NCBI GenBank assembly: GCA_009859145.1
Contig: VRVR01000023.1
Location: forward strand, 1-64,000
Length of the DNA: 64,000 bases
Origin: Andalucia godoyi
Lineage: Eukaryota > Discoba > Jakobea > Jakobida > Andaluciidae
Reading direction: 5' to 3'
The notes under the pieces are model-generated. The model did no database searches, was not told the DNA's origin, and was given only the letters and a program-made list of their open reading frames with translations. Made by a program: the position numbers and the translations under genes. Shown here piece after piece: positions 27,614 to 37,397 of the stretch. Numbering within the stretch: the first letter of the stretch is position 1; every line of letters begins with the position of its first letter.

Positions 27614-28798
27614 TCAAGCCGAGATTGTGGCGATTTCGTCGTCAAGTTGTGCAAAGATGGACACGATTCTTCGGGCGGTTTCCTCGACCCAGCATCTGCT
27701 CTGAATGCCCATGATGCGTTCCTCCTTCCCGTCGACAAAAATTGCGTCCCTGACGGCTGCAGCTACCTCAATCACTCCTCCGAGAACGGCGCCCAAAAAC
27801 CCGTTGAGCAAAATGACCCACCACTGCAAAGAGGGAAACATGATGTATGGAATGCAGATGCAGTACACGGTAAGCAAAAGTGCGAGAAGGTCTCTGTGTG
27901 CAAACGGCATAAATGTGCGCCGCGCACCAGAGAGCTGTCCGATATGGTCCACGAGCTGCGATACAGTCCGGAATGCCACCTGTGCCGTGGACGGCTGGTA
28001 GACGCCAGCTTCAATCAAGACACATACTCTGCGCACCATTGCATGTCGAATACAGTCCAGCGAGCAGTCATACAGCGCAAGCTCCTGCTGCAGACCCGCA
28101 CTGATCCGCAGCGACCGCGGCGGCCGGAACCGTGCATAGCTTGCATGGAACGACTGGTGCGAAGATCGCACTGCCAGCGGAAGCATTGCCAGAAGGGACC
28201 CAATATCCGCAATGACGTTCACCACAAGCTGCTCCTCCAGTCGTCCATTCACCGCCACCACAGTCACGCCATCCAGCACCTGGCTTCCGTCCACCGTCGT
28301 TGGCACGTACACCTTGCATTTCTTCCGCAGGTTCTTCGCTTCATCAGCGGACAGCTTCCCCATAAGAGGGCGAGAACCATCAAGAAAGGAAGAACGGAGA
28401 ATCTGCGAGGAAAGATACTCTGCCGAGTGGAGCGACAGTGCACAGACGCTCGTCAGCCGGCGATAACACGTCGTGAACCGCTCGTAGTTTGCATTTCCTC
28501 GCAGTGCAAGCAGGAACGCGAGCGCGGTTCCGACAAACGTCCACAGTGTCGAATCAATCGTTGCGGCAGCTTGTGGCATATCTGTATACGTGAGTGCCAG
28601 GCACCATGCAAGGGCTACGATGGCAGCAAGAACTGAAGGGAGCGATACGATACGCATAATTGTGAACGTTCGCAAAACCAACGACCGGTCCTTTGGCGGC
28701 TTGAATTGCGACAGCGAATATAGCGAGTCGGACCGATGCAACAGCGAGGACGATTCGCTCACATCTCCTCCGTCCAGCGAATACAATGTCGAGTGCAT
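27614..28798 (-). CDS. Bestrophin/RFP-TM family anion channel
   Basis: A 394-residue membrane protein. Two helices near the N-terminus (about 49-75 and 84-100) are followed by LRGNANYERF, corresponding to the family's R-N-x-x-Y-x-R-(Y/F) motif. Late helices include PFAHRDLLALLLTVYCICIPYIMFPSL and WVILLNGFLGAVLGGVIEVAAAV. This layout matches bestrophin-like (PF01062) chloride or bicarbonate channels found in protists, fungi and algae. An acidic Ser-rich N-terminal tail of ~35 residues could be a phosphorylation target. The ATG at 28798 starts the frame. Ion selectivity is not deducible. Confidence 0.8.
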   Translation of the reverse strand: MHSTLYSLDGGDVSESSSLLHRSDSLYSLSQFKPPKDRSLVLRTFTIMRIVSLPSVLAAIVALAWCLALTYTDMPQAAATIDSTLWTFVGTALAFLLALRGNANYERFTTCYRRLTSVCALSLHSAEYLSSQILRSSFLDGSRPLMGKLSADEAKNLRKKCKVYVPTTVDGSQVLDGVTVVAVNGRLEEQLVVNVIADIGSLLAMLPLAVRSSHQSFHASYARFRPPRSLRISAGLQQELALYDCSLDCIRHAMVRRVCVLIEAGVYQPSTAQVAFRTVSQLVDHIGQLSGARRTFMPFAHRDLLALLLTVYCICIPYIMFPSLQWWVILLNGFLGAVLGGVIEVAAAVRDAIFVDGKEERIMGIQSRCWVEETARRIVSIFAQLDDEIATISA

Positions 28799-29519
28799 TC
28801 AACGAGGCTGCAGCGCAAAATGAAATACTGATTCAAGGAGAAAAGGCCTCAATCCACAAATAAAATGAATCGAAAAAGACCCGAGAAAAACACTTTCTGC
28901 ATATTGTTTTGCATCGATGTGTTTTCGTGATGTCCCGAAAAGAAGGACTTGTGCCTCATCTACAGCAGGAACTGCCATCTGTTACCGCTGCCACTTGTTG
29001 CGACATGACGAGGCGGTCTAAAGCGCACGCAAACAAACACACTGCCACGCGCCACGCGCCATGCGCATGCGCATGCGTCTGTTATCTTAAGCAACTCCGT
29101 CACACGACGCCCGATTCGTTTCGCCCCATTTTGATCATGAAATCCCTATAAACACGCCGCCGCGTTGCATTATGCATGTTGTTGGGTTGCAACACTGATT
29201 ATCGGTGATCAGCGACGATTGTCCGTGGATTGGTGTACAATGCTGAAGATGTGCAGGTCGAGGCCCAGCGAGAGACACTGTCGAATATTGACAACCGATT
29301 CCTTATAATCGATGATGGGCGCTGAGGCTGAGTGTAAAAGTCACTTTTAATACGCCAAATAAATCCGTTTGAGGCGCAGCATGCGAGCCAAACTTTTTGG
29401 AGAGGTTTTTGGATTGGAGAATAATACTCGGAATCAAGACGTTCGTACACATCTATGAAACAAACACAATGCAAACAAAAAAGAGGGAAGGGAAGATGGG
29501 GAGATGGAAAGCTCCCTGT
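28799..29519. other. Intergenic, possible non-coding RNA region
   Basis: About 720 bases with no protein gene. It contains a GCGCATGC-rich stretch (~29060), a CCCTATAAA box (~29143), and small hairpins such as CGATTccttatAATCG (~29306) and the 15-bp palindrome at 29335-29349. None fits a known RNA family, so no gene is called. Confidence 0.45.
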
Positions 29520-30911
29520 CTAGTCCCAGTCGTCTTCATCTGCACCCATCTTCGTTCTACGGTTCGCCATTGCCGACGCCAACATTGCTTGTAATGAGCC
29601 TGCTGGAGCATTCCCCGCCGCAGATGATCCTGGTCCGGACGACGCGGATGATGCTCCTCCGCCGCCTGAAGCAGCCATTGCAGCGAGTTCCGAGGGGCTC
29701 TTAGGCTCCTTGCGTTCGGATGGCGGCACCTTTCGCAACGCCGCACCTCCGCGGATGGACGCCAGGAGATCTCCGCGTCCATTTGCTCCAGTCGCTACTT
29801 CGATGGGTACCCCAGCCGGTGGCCCAGACGCAGGCGGTGCAGGCGGTGCAGGTGGTGGTGGCGGTGGTGGCGGTGGTGGCGGTCCGCCTTGCATCGCGGG
29901 TCGGGGAGCTTGAGCTAGCGTCGCTGTCGCCGTCATTGCCGTCATCATCATTGGAGGAACAGGCGGCGGCGGCATCGTGGTCTTCTTCGTCATCATCATT
30001 GATGGCGGTGCTGGTGGTGCTGGCGGTGCCGGTGGTGCTGGTGCTGGTGGAGCTGGTGGTGCTGGTGGAGCTGGTGGTGCTGGTGGAGCTGGCGGCGTGG
30101 GTGGTGGAGGTGCTTGCATCATTGGTACTGGCCGTGGCTGCGTCGTCATCATCGATGGTGGCGGCGGAGGCGGTGGCGATACCGGCATTGCTGAGGAAGA
30201 TGCGTACGGAGATGCAAACAACGGAGAGGGAGAAGAAAGCGTCGGAGAATCGGAAGACCCGGCCGACGGGGCTCGCGAGTGGAGTCGTGGCGGCGGTGGC
30301 GGTGGTCGAAGAGTGCCGGGAGACCCAAGAGCAGTGCTAGCCATTGCCGACGTCATCGACGACATCATCATTGTCGCCATCGGCGGTCCCAGTGGTGGCG
30401 GTGGCGCCGCCAGTGCTGCCGACGAAGCATACATGTTCTGGTTTAGATTAGGACCAGAACCGGGACCAGAACCGGGACCAGAACCGGGACCAGAACCGGG
30501 ACCGAGACCGAGGCTCGAGTTTGGATTTGAATTTGGATTTGGATTTGAATTTGGATTGGATAGAGAACGAACAAAGGATTGGCCTTGGCCAGCGGAATTG
30601 GCAGCAACGACAGAGTTGAAAAAGTCGAGAAAGCGATGCAGGTCCGCGTGCGACTCTGCCATAACAGGAAACGTGCGCTGGTCAGTCTCGATATTGAAGC
30701 AGAACGGACGAAACGTCTCGGGCCCGCCGGGATACAACGGCTGTGGAAACACTCGCGTAACTTGAGACAAGGAAAACCCACCCTTCACAGTCGTCCGCGT
30801 CTCGTCTTTATAGTACACAATCTCGGTGCCGGACGCATTTGTGCTGAAGAACCGCCGGTTCCAGTTTGTCCGCTTGCTTCCTTTCTTGTGCAGCCACCCA
30901 CTCAAACTCAT
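29520..30911 (-). CDS. PH-domain WASP-like Arp2/3 activator (PH / poly-Pro / WH2 / acidic)
   Basis: A 463-residue protein. A PH domain (~3-105: SLSGWLHKKGSKRTNWNRRFF, HADLHRFLDFFNSV) is followed by an Asn/Pro and Gly/Ser/Pro repeat linker and long poly-proline runs. At the C-terminus come a WH2 motif (GRGDLLASIRGGAALRKV, 378-395), a central-like amphipathic helix (LQAMLASAMANRRTKM, 440-455) and an acidic tail ending ADEDDWD. This is a complete VCA module with the expected terminal tryptophan, as in WASP/WAVE proteins that bind actin and activate Arp2/3. The PH domain takes the place of WH1. Lipid recruitment and profilin binding are inferred. The ATG at 30911 directly precedes the PH domain. 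Confidence 0.8.
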   Translation of the reverse strand: MSLSGWLHKKGSKRTNWNRRFFSTNASGTEIVYYKDETRTTVKGGFSLSQVTRVFPQPLYPGGPETFRPFCFNIETDQRTFPVMAESHADLHRFLDFFNSVVAANSAGQGQSFVRSLSNPNSNPNPNSNPNSSLGLGPGSGPGSGPGSGPGSGPNLNQNMYASSAALAAPPPPLGPPMATMMMSSMTSAMASTALGSPGTLRPPPPPPRLHSRAPSAGSSDSPTLSSPSPLFASPYASSSAMPVSPPPPPPPSMMTTQPRPVPMMQAPPPPTPPAPPAPPAPPAPPAPPAPAPPAPPAPPAPPSMMMTKKTTMPPPPVPPMMMTAMTATATLAQAPRPAMQGGPPPPPPPPPPPAPPAPPASGPPAGVPIEVATGANGRGDLLASIRGGAALRKVPPSERKEPKSPSELAAMAASGGGGASSASSGPGSSAAGNAPAGSLQAMLASAMANRRTKMGADEDDWD

Positions 30912-31339
30912 CCTCGTGCAAAGCACAAACCTCTTCTTTCTGGTTCGTCACTCCCTCTCTACTCTTTCTCTTTCTCTTTCTTTTTCCTCTTTCTTTCCCC
31001 TTCTCTCGACGGCGAACGAAGGAACCAAAACAAAATTAATTATACTAATACATGAGAATGGAAGGAAATGGGGCGCAAAAACTCGGTCAAAAAACGGTCG
31101 GTCATTTTCAGTAAGGGAGGGGCCGCGGGTTTTGCAGCATCACGTGATGCAATGCAGGACCAAAAAAGACTTGGTGAAATTGTCCGGTTTTTACGGATTC
31201 GAGTCTGCTTACACGTGGTCTTCGTTTGGTTTTTTTATTACAGAGGTTTTTTTAGGCGTCGCAAGCGAAAGAGCAAGCAAGCAGTTTAAAGGAAACCAGT
31301 CGACTGCTGTTTTGTCGAAATGCTGCCGAACATGAGAGA
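30912..31339. other. Bidirectional promoter region with shared palindrome
   Basis: About 430 bases between the divergent WASP-like and DNA ligase genes. A pyrimidine-rich leader (CTCTTTCTCTTTC) precedes the WASP-like gene, and the palindrome at 31137-31150 lies near the middle. No gene is seen. Confidence 0.55.
31137..31150. promoter_or_regulatory. Palindrome GCATCACGTGATGC
   Basis: A perfect 14-bp palindrome around CACGTG, 190 bases before the ligase ATG. It is identical to the core of the site at 9614-9629 in another divergent promoter. Confidence 0.5.
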
Positions 31340-33970
31340 ATGCGATTTGTGGAGGTGGCGGAGCTTCTGGAGGAGTGTGAGCGTACGGTTCGTCGAACAT
31401 GCACGGCGCGCGATGCTGCCTCGCTGCGACTCTACGGCACGCTGCCAAGGCACTCCGTGATGCGCCGCAGACTGACCGATCACTTTGCGTGTTTTTACGT
31501 GGCCCAGAGAATCTACTGCACATCCACATCCAAATCCACATCCGCATCGGTATTGGCAACGGAATCGGCATGGGAGGAGCTTGCGGCCTTTTTCCGGCTG
31601 GTCTTCCCGAAGCACTGTCCTGATCGGGTGTTTTACATGCGTGAGCAAAAGATGGCAGAAGCACTGATACGGGCACTTGGGTGGTCCGGAACTGCAAAGG
31701 CCGTCCGTCTTCGTGGGCTTTTTGCGCGTGGGGCGGGCTGCTGCGCCGATCTGGCAGAAACCGTGGCGGATATGGCCAGTGTCGCGGTCCGGGGTGCGTC
31801 GCAACAAACCGTACGGGACGTTGACTGCGGGCTGCAAAGACTGGCAAACAGTCCGGATGCGGCTGGAGACGTAATTGCAGAGATTGGGATTGGGGCCATG
31901 TGCTCGATCGAAATCAAGTGGTTGGTTCGCATTATGCTGCGTGAAATGGGCTGTTCCGGAGCCTTGTGTGAAGACGTGGTGCTCGAAGCATGCAGACCGG
32001 GACTTGCCGCACTGTACGCTCGCCAGCGCGACCTTTCCTTTGTTGCCGGCATTGCCGCTTCCTCCCCCACCTCCCCCACCTCCCCCACTCCTACGGCCAC
32101 TACTGCTGCTACCTCGACAATGATGGTACCACTGTCGCTGGACAGCAGTCTTACTGCTGACAGGAATGGTGATGTCGTGCAGATCGACCCTGGCTGCGAA
32201 GGAAGACAGCAGCAAACTGCAAATGAAATGGAAAGGCCGGATGAGTCGAAGCTAGCAGAGCGGCAGCGGCAGGAAATGGTGCAAAAAACGCGGGTTCCAG
32301 AGAACCGAGAAGTGTCCTTCGGCGTGTTTGTGACACCGCAGTTGTGCGGCCGTGCAGTTGGTGTCGAGTGGATTGTGCGGCGGTCGGGCCTTGGTCGCCG
32401 CGTGGTGGTGGAGGAAAAGATGGACGGAGAACGATTGCAAGCACACGTGTGCGGGAATGATGTGAGCATATTCAGTCGCAGCAGCCGAAATTCGACAGAA
32501 TCACGGGCATCCTTGGTCCCGTTTTTGCGACTGGCCGCGACAAAGTGCTCAACCTGCATCGTGGATGGGGAACTTCTAGTGGTCGATGAGCAGTCGGGGA
32601 AGATCGAGACGTTCGGGACGGTGCAGTCGTTCGCGGGCAGGCAGTACGATCCGCGACGACACCTCTGCGTAGTGCTGTTTGATATTTTGTATCTGAATGG
32701 ACAGTCGCTTGTGGACCTTCCCCTGGTCAGACGACGGGAAATCATAAGGGAATGGCTGGTGGAGGTGCCGCGGCACGTGATGCTATCGCAAGGCTTTGAG
32801 CTCGATTTTGCAAACACGGAACACGCTACGCAGGAGCTGCAAAGGACGTTCGATGCGTGCAACAGCGCAGGGACAGAGGGTCTCGTGATCAAGGACCTGG
32901 GCTCGAGATACATCCCCGGGGATCGGTCTTTGTGGATGAAGCTGAAGCGTGACTACATTCCGGGAGCTGGCGATACTGTGGATCTTGTGCTGCTTGGTGT
33001 GTCGCACGGCGCACGCTCCAGACACCAAATGCCCACTGTACCGGCATCGGCGGCATCTTCGCCGTCTTCGTCCTTCTTTTTTAACAGGTTTTTCTTTGGT
33101 GTTGTGCATGCGACAAATCCGCAGACTTTTGAGATCGTCTGCGAAACATCCGTTGGCATTCCCATGGCAGAAAGAAGGAACATTTCAGAAATGGTGGGAG
33201 CGTGGAAGGAAGCGAACGTGAGTGTGCCAAAACGGTCGCTGGTCGTCAATGTCGAGCAGTACAAACCAGATTTTGTGATCATCCCAACGATTCACGGATA
33301 CATAGTCGCAGATATCCTCGGATCGGGTTTCCTGCCTGACCGTAGGGTTTCCAGCGGCCTTGCTATCCGACATCCTCGGATCCGGAGTTTCCGATCTATC
33401 GACTCTCTTGACCCATCCACACTCTCCGCCGCTTCTTACGCGTCCGTTTCCCAGCAAGGCCTCGTGCGCAATCCATCCCGACTGCTTACTCTGCACCCTC
33501 CGACACCCCAAGCCGCTGCGGCCGTTCGCTCGGAGCATGCGAAATCCCCAGCTTCAACAGAGACCCGACTGACACAGAGCACGGTGAATCCTCTGCATTG
33601 GGCGCTGCAGCCCTGTACGCCGACCTCCACAACGGATACCGATGGGGTGCATCTCGGGCTGGATATCCTGCGTCCGCTGTTCGAAAAAAGGGTCGTTTAC
33701 ATATGCCCGTCAGTCCATAAGGCCCGCGCAGAGCTGTGCGAAACACTTGCCGCATTGTACCACGGTACTCGAATCACATACGAATACGACCCAACCGCAG
33801 TTCAAACTGTGCTTACACGTCGCCCGTTTCGATTTCGCTCCATGAACAGAGACAGTGCAGTGTATCACGACTCTTGTTTGGATTTTGCTTTTCGGACTCC
33901 ACCTGCAGATCGTGCAGGACAAGAGTCGAATGTCGACAGCTTTTGTCTTGTTTCACAAAACGTCCGCTAA
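31340..33970 (+). CDS. ATP-dependent DNA ligase, ligase IV-like
   Basis: An 876-residue protein. An N-terminal helical DNA-binding-type domain (~1-240) is followed by a Ser/Thr/Pro linker. The adenylation domain has motif I EEKMDGERLQ with the predicted AMP-linked Lys at 360, then DGELLV, VLFDILYLNG, motif IV EGLVIKDL (Lys ~518) and motif V LWMKLKRDYI (~531-540). An OB domain follows. Residues ~772-820 (LRPLFEKRVVYICPSVHKARAELCETLAALYHG) resemble one BRCT repeat. The KMDGER-x-Q core and RDYIPGAGDTVDLVLLG are closest to ligase IV of non-homologous end joining. Ligase IV normally has two BRCT repeats; only one is seen, so a lost domain or an unseen 3' exon is possible. The first ATG of the frame is used. 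Confidence 0.82.
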   Translation: MRFVEVAELLEECERTVRRTCTARDAASLRLYGTLPRHSVMRRRLTDHFACFYVAQRIYCTSTSKSTSASVLATESAWEELAAFFRLVFPKHCPDRVFYMREQKMAEALIRALGWSGTAKAVRLRGLFARGAGCCADLAETVADMASVAVRGASQQTVRDVDCGLQRLANSPDAAGDVIAEIGIGAMCSIEIKWLVRIMLREMGCSGALCEDVVLEACRPGLAALYARQRDLSFVAGIAASSPTSPTSPTPTATTAATSTMMVPLSLDSSLTADRNGDVVQIDPGCEGRQQQTANEMERPDESKLAERQRQEMVQKTRVPENREVSFGVFVTPQLCGRAVGVEWIVRRSGLGRRVVVEEKMDGERLQAHVCGNDVSIFSRSSRNSTESRASLVPFLRLAATKCSTCIVDGELLVVDEQSGKIETFGTVQSFAGRQYDPRRHLCVVLFDILYLNGQSLVDLPLVRRREIIREWLVEVPRHVMLSQGFELDFANTEHATQELQRTFDACNSAGTEGLVIKDLGSRYIPGDRSLWMKLKRDYIPGAGDTVDLVLLGVSHGARSRHQMPTVPASAASSPSSSFFFNRFFFGVVHATNPQTFEIVCETSVGIPMAERRNISEMVGAWKEANVSVPKRSLVVNVEQYKPDFVIIPTIHGYIVADILGSGFLPDRRVSSGLAIRHPRIRSFRSIDSLDPSTLSAASYASVSQQGLVRNPSRLLTLHPPTPQAAAAVRSEHAKSPASTETRLTQSTVNPLHWALQPCTPTSTTDTDGVHLGLDILRPLFEKRVVYICPSVHKARAELCETLAALYHGTRITYEYDPTAVQTVLTRRPFRFRSMNRDSAVYHDSCLDFAFRTPPADRAGQESNVDSFCLVSQNVR

Positions 33971-34170
33971 ACGAAATATTGAGTTTTGCCATTCAAAAAA
34001 TTCCGCCCAAAAACCCGCACACACACACACACACATCTCCTTCACGTTTTACTTGCACTTCCAACTATTGTTTTTCATTTCATTTTGGATTTGCTGTAAT
34101 GATAATGTGATAAATGCGCATCCATTAATTCACGGAGCGGAGGCGTAGCGATCCACGAGATAAATACAGA

Positions 34171-36453
34171 TCACTTCATCTTGGAAGCCAACACTCGTAC
34201 ACGATCCACAACCTTCGGCAGCAACAAAATGACCGCAGACGCCATGTACACATATGTGAACTGTGTTGGATACTTGTCTGCGAATAGCTCGATCTTTTCC
34301 GTTCCGTCGCTGTCAAAGACATATGTATGGACAAACCCGGTCCATGAAAGAAGGCCAAGAGCAACGAAGCACAAGGAAGCACGACCGAACTGTCGTCTCA
34401 AGCAATAGGTTGTCGCAGATGCATACAAAATGCACGTAAACAAGTATCCCTGCGCAAGAACCATCACTCCGTCAATAAAGAGCGAGTTGCCAAAATACGG
34501 GAAAACACCCCTGAGGTTCAGACTGGGACCGCCCAGAGACAGCGAATAGCTCGTGCCAGCAGAGAGGGCATTGTTGATGATGATCAGCGCCCAGTTTGCC
34601 AAGGCAGGCAGAATGCCGATGATGACTGCAGGGAAGAGCATTTCGTGTTCCTTGTGATATTCCTGAAGCGCGGTCCACTGGCCAAAGCGCGGATCAATCC
34701 TGGCGAGCATCGAGCTTTGCCCGACGTTTCGGAGACCCGAAGGATTGACCAGCCCCTCCTCGATGACCGACATGGAGCCACTGGATGAAGCCTTATTGAC
34801 CAACTCGGCGTCCTCCGCCTCCTGCTCCACATAGGAATCCTCGGAAAACTCAAAGGCACTCTTCATGATCGACACACCAACAATTACAAGGGATGCAATC
34901 AGAATTTCTTGCGGAACAATCTTGAAGATGGCAGTCACGACGCCCAAAGAAGCAATCAGCAAGATTAGCAAACCGTTGAACAGAGAGTATGCGGGTCCTG
35001 CCTTGAAGTTGTTCTTGTACAAACCGTGACCAATGTACAGCGTCATGGAGTACGGGCAACTCACCAGCGTGGACAGGACATTGACCACTCCAAGCCAAAA
35101 GATGGACCACGACTGCGAGTATGAATCCCCGCACTTTTGGGCCATTTTGATGCAGTTCAGAGATCCAAGAGTGTTGACAAACGTCAGCGGAAGAATAATG
35201 GAAAAGTTGTCCCATGCGTTCTTCCACGAGGAGTGTGCTCTCAGCAACGACAGTGTGTCAGAGTGGTAGAATGTGAGGTACCAAGAAACATGGACGTCGT
35301 CGCTGGCTGGCTTGAACTCGTCATTTCCGCACCATTTCAAGACCCACGCAACAAGCGTGAACACGGCCACGATAATGAGGGCCGATGGCCAGTTTGATGG
35401 TGAATTGAGAATCTGAGTGTTTTCGGAAGAAAGTGTTCGTCGCGAGGAAGGGAAAACAGCGCGAAAACGCTCGATCATAGAAATCAGCATGCGATCGCAA
35501 GCATCCGACACCCTCTGCAGCGCCCTTTGAGCCACATTCATGTGAACATAGCCACCGGATCGGAGTTTCGCTCGCGTTTCTGCCTTCTCTCTTCTAATGG
35601 TTGCCCGCTCCAACGTAAGTGAATCTTCTGCGACAAAGAAGACCAGGATCGTGGCAAACAACGGCACAACGGCAATCAAAGGCGATGCAAACACTTGGAA
35701 CAAGAAGTTGACAGAGATGAGCGACAGACCAATGCCTGCAAGCGGGGCCGCCGACGCCGACTCTGGAAGGTAATTCACAACCTTTGCAATCGCTGGAAAG
35801 GATGCCGCAATGGTAATCAACCCGGACAGGCAGTTCGCAGCGAGAGCAGCGCCAAACGCTTCCTCTGGCGAGTACTTGAACGCCAGAGGAAGCATGAGGT
35901 TAAAAAGCCACTGGATCAGAGAAGGTGTCGCAATTCCAAACGGGATAGCAGTTGCAATTCTGTTTCCGTTCATGGCGTATATGCAATCTGGATTGAACTC
36001 CAGGCAGTAGCCACGGCGCCGCGTCTCCGCTGCAGCCATCCAATAAAAGATGAAGTTACCAGCAAAGGTGGCAAGCGCAACGCCAGGAAGCAGCGTGGCG
36101 TTGATGAAATCCTCGGAATATCCAATAACGCCACCAACAGATATGATCAGAAGCAGATCCGTCAATGTATTCATCGCAAGTGCAGACAGCGCATTCATGT
36201 CGCCTGCAGAAGCCCATCGCACCGAGTACTCCCGTTCGTAGCAAAACACAACTTTAAACACATATGTGAAAATTCCCATTATGAACCCCGTGGACGACGA
36301 CGATCCGGCTTTGCGGTTGTACGACGGTAATGCAGTCTTGAATATCGACGGAGCCTTAAACATTTCATCGGCACGCTTGTTGGCGGGCCGCAAACCCTGC
36401 GCTCGTCGCACAACAAGCGGAGACTCTTCCGAGTTGCTCAACGATCCATCCAT
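34171..36453 (-). CDS. Xanthine/uracil permease-like (NCS2-type) transporter
   Basis: A 760-residue multi-pass protein with about 13-14 helices. The segment ATAIPFGIATPSLIQWLFNLMLPLAF resembles the TALP(Y/F)GI-x-T motif of bacterial and eukaryotic xanthine/uracil permeases. The following GLITIAASFPAIAKVVNYLPESASAAPLAGIGLSLISVNFLF fits the gate and scaffold of that fold. Two soluble insertions are present, one basic (~280-350) and one acidic (~530-590). The protein is longer than bacterial NCS2 members. Nucleobase transport is inferred and the substrate is not fixed. The ATG at 36453 is used; the frame extends four codons upstream only from a GTG. Repeat copy B lies ~174 bases upstream, in the same direction. 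Confidence 0.68.
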   Translation of the reverse strand: MDGSLSNSEESPLVVRRAQGLRPANKRADEMFKAPSIFKTALPSYNRKAGSSSSTGFIMGIFTYVFKVVFCYEREYSVRWASAGDMNALSALAMNTLTDLLLIISVGGVIGYSEDFINATLLPGVALATFAGNFIFYWMAAAETRRRGYCLEFNPDCIYAMNGNRIATAIPFGIATPSLIQWLFNLMLPLAFKYSPEEAFGAALAANCLSGLITIAASFPAIAKVVNYLPESASAAPLAGIGLSLISVNFLFQVFASPLIAVVPLFATILVFFVAEDSLTLERATIRREKAETRAKLRSGGYVHMNVAQRALQRVSDACDRMLISMIERFRAVFPSSRRTLSSENTQILNSPSNWPSALIIVAVFTLVAWVLKWCGNDEFKPASDDVHVSWYLTFYHSDTLSLLRAHSSWKNAWDNFSIILPLTFVNTLGSLNCIKMAQKCGDSYSQSWSIFWLGVVNVLSTLVSCPYSMTLYIGHGLYKNNFKAGPAYSLFNGLLILLIASLGVVTAIFKIVPQEILIASLVIVGVSIMKSAFEFSEDSYVEQEAEDAELVNKASSSGSMSVIEEGLVNPSGLRNVGQSSMLARIDPRFGQWTALQEYHKEHEMLFPAVIIGILPALANWALIIINNALSAGTSYSLSLGGPSLNLRGVFPYFGNSLFIDGVMVLAQGYLFTCILYASATTYCLRRQFGRASLCFVALGLLSWTGFVHTYVFDSDGTEKIELFADKYPTQFTYVYMASAVILLLPKVVDRVRVLASKMK

Positions 36454-37397
36454 CTCGAACTGCACCTACGAAGACGTAAATACCTCAGGCGCCGAAATGA
36501 AGCAGGCAGAAAAATATTTGAAATTTGAAATAAATTAATGAACAGTACGAATCCGCGGAAATGTGCGGAAATGTGCGGAATGCACGAGAAACGAAAGAAA
36601 GGGAGGAAAGAAACTGTAGTCAACGGCCGCTGAATAATAACACGTCGTTGTCATGCATGCGGAAGTATACATAAACAGACACGGTCGATACTGGCCGACA
36701 CTAGCACGTTTGCTTCATAGGGAATTCGTGCTTCCGCACGCTCGGCCAAAATTCAGCCAGTGGCACAGGCTCTGCATTTTCGACGCTCTTTAACGCAGCA
36801 TCCGTAGCCATCTATTCTATCATTCGTTGGTTTCACGTTTTAATTCAAATGTGGGCGTGAGTGCGCTGCGATGCCGCATTCGCCTGCGCCTACGCCGCTC
36901 GATACAGGGCCTCCTAGGTCCCGCAGACCTTCTACGAGACCACGTGTCACTACGCCTGCTGCTAGGGCCGTCAGACTCAAAATGCACCCTTCGCAGGAAC
37001 CACGTGTCACGCTGAGAAAGTGGCTCACCGATTGATCGAGATTGGGAACGGAGCGCGGAGCATTTATCTGAAGAACGCCGTGATGCGTGTTGGGGCCTGT
37101 CCCCTTCCCGGCAACGGGATGCAAGATTGAATATGCATGTCTATTCGTGGATATGCATATTCAGTGTATAATGTAGGCGTTGCTTTGGAATTTCTGATGG
37201 AAATAGTGTCCCCGCCCCGGAAGAGACGGCTGCGTGATGGGAGGACGCATGAACGGAGGTGGGGGTGCGAGCCTTGTTCTTTAAGTTTATGAAACGTGGG
37301 GCTTTCGTGGACCCTGGTTTTCTTTTGTGTTCGTGTCCTGCTCGTGACGCGGGTACAAGAGTACTTACTTACTACCAAGGGCGTCTGATATGGCGGA
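36454..37397. other. Long intergenic region with dispersed repeat copy B
   Basis: About 940 bases. Repeat copy B (36627-37172) fills most of it. The remaining 225 bases towards the EF-hand gene show no feature. Confidence 0.6.
36627..37172 (-). repeat. Dispersed ~545-bp repeat, copy B (inverted relative to copy A)
   Basis: The reverse complement of copy A (3577-4147). Copy B contains two GACACGTGG boxes spaced about 65 bp apart; in copy A the first is altered to GACACATTG. An internal short block with extra A's in copy A (near 3910-3940) is absent here. Unrelated sequence flanks both ends, so the repeat boundaries are fairly sharp. No clear target-site duplication was found by eye. Confidence 0.8.

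Noticed and set aside
27602-28636. 344-residue plus-strand open frame opposite the bestrophin-like gene
   Set aside because: It is the antisense shadow of the bestrophin frame, Arg/His/Cys-rich and without any domain.
29170-29400. Possible C/D-box snoRNA or snRNA (ATGATGG ... CTGA)
   Set aside because: Boxes are imperfect and there is no terminal stem or match to U1-U6, U3 or SRP RNA that could be seen by eye.
29977-30765. Gly-rich plus-strand open frame opposite the WASP-like gene
   Set aside because: The Gly repeats are the complement of the poly-proline codons. The minus strand has PH and VCA domains, so that strand is coding.
32770-32785. CACGTGATGCTA inside the ligase gene resembling the promoter palindrome
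   Set aside because: It is coding sequence (RHVMLS), not palindromic beyond CACGTG, and is probably coincidence.
31633-32913. 426-residue minus-strand open frame opposite the ligase
   Set aside because: It is antisense to the conserved ligase motifs, with Ser/Thr/Pro-rich composition typical of a shadow frame.
36840-37124. 94-residue open frame inside repeat copy B as a mobile-element protein
   Set aside because: The same frame in copy A is stopped after about 20 codons, and no transposase or integrase motif is present.
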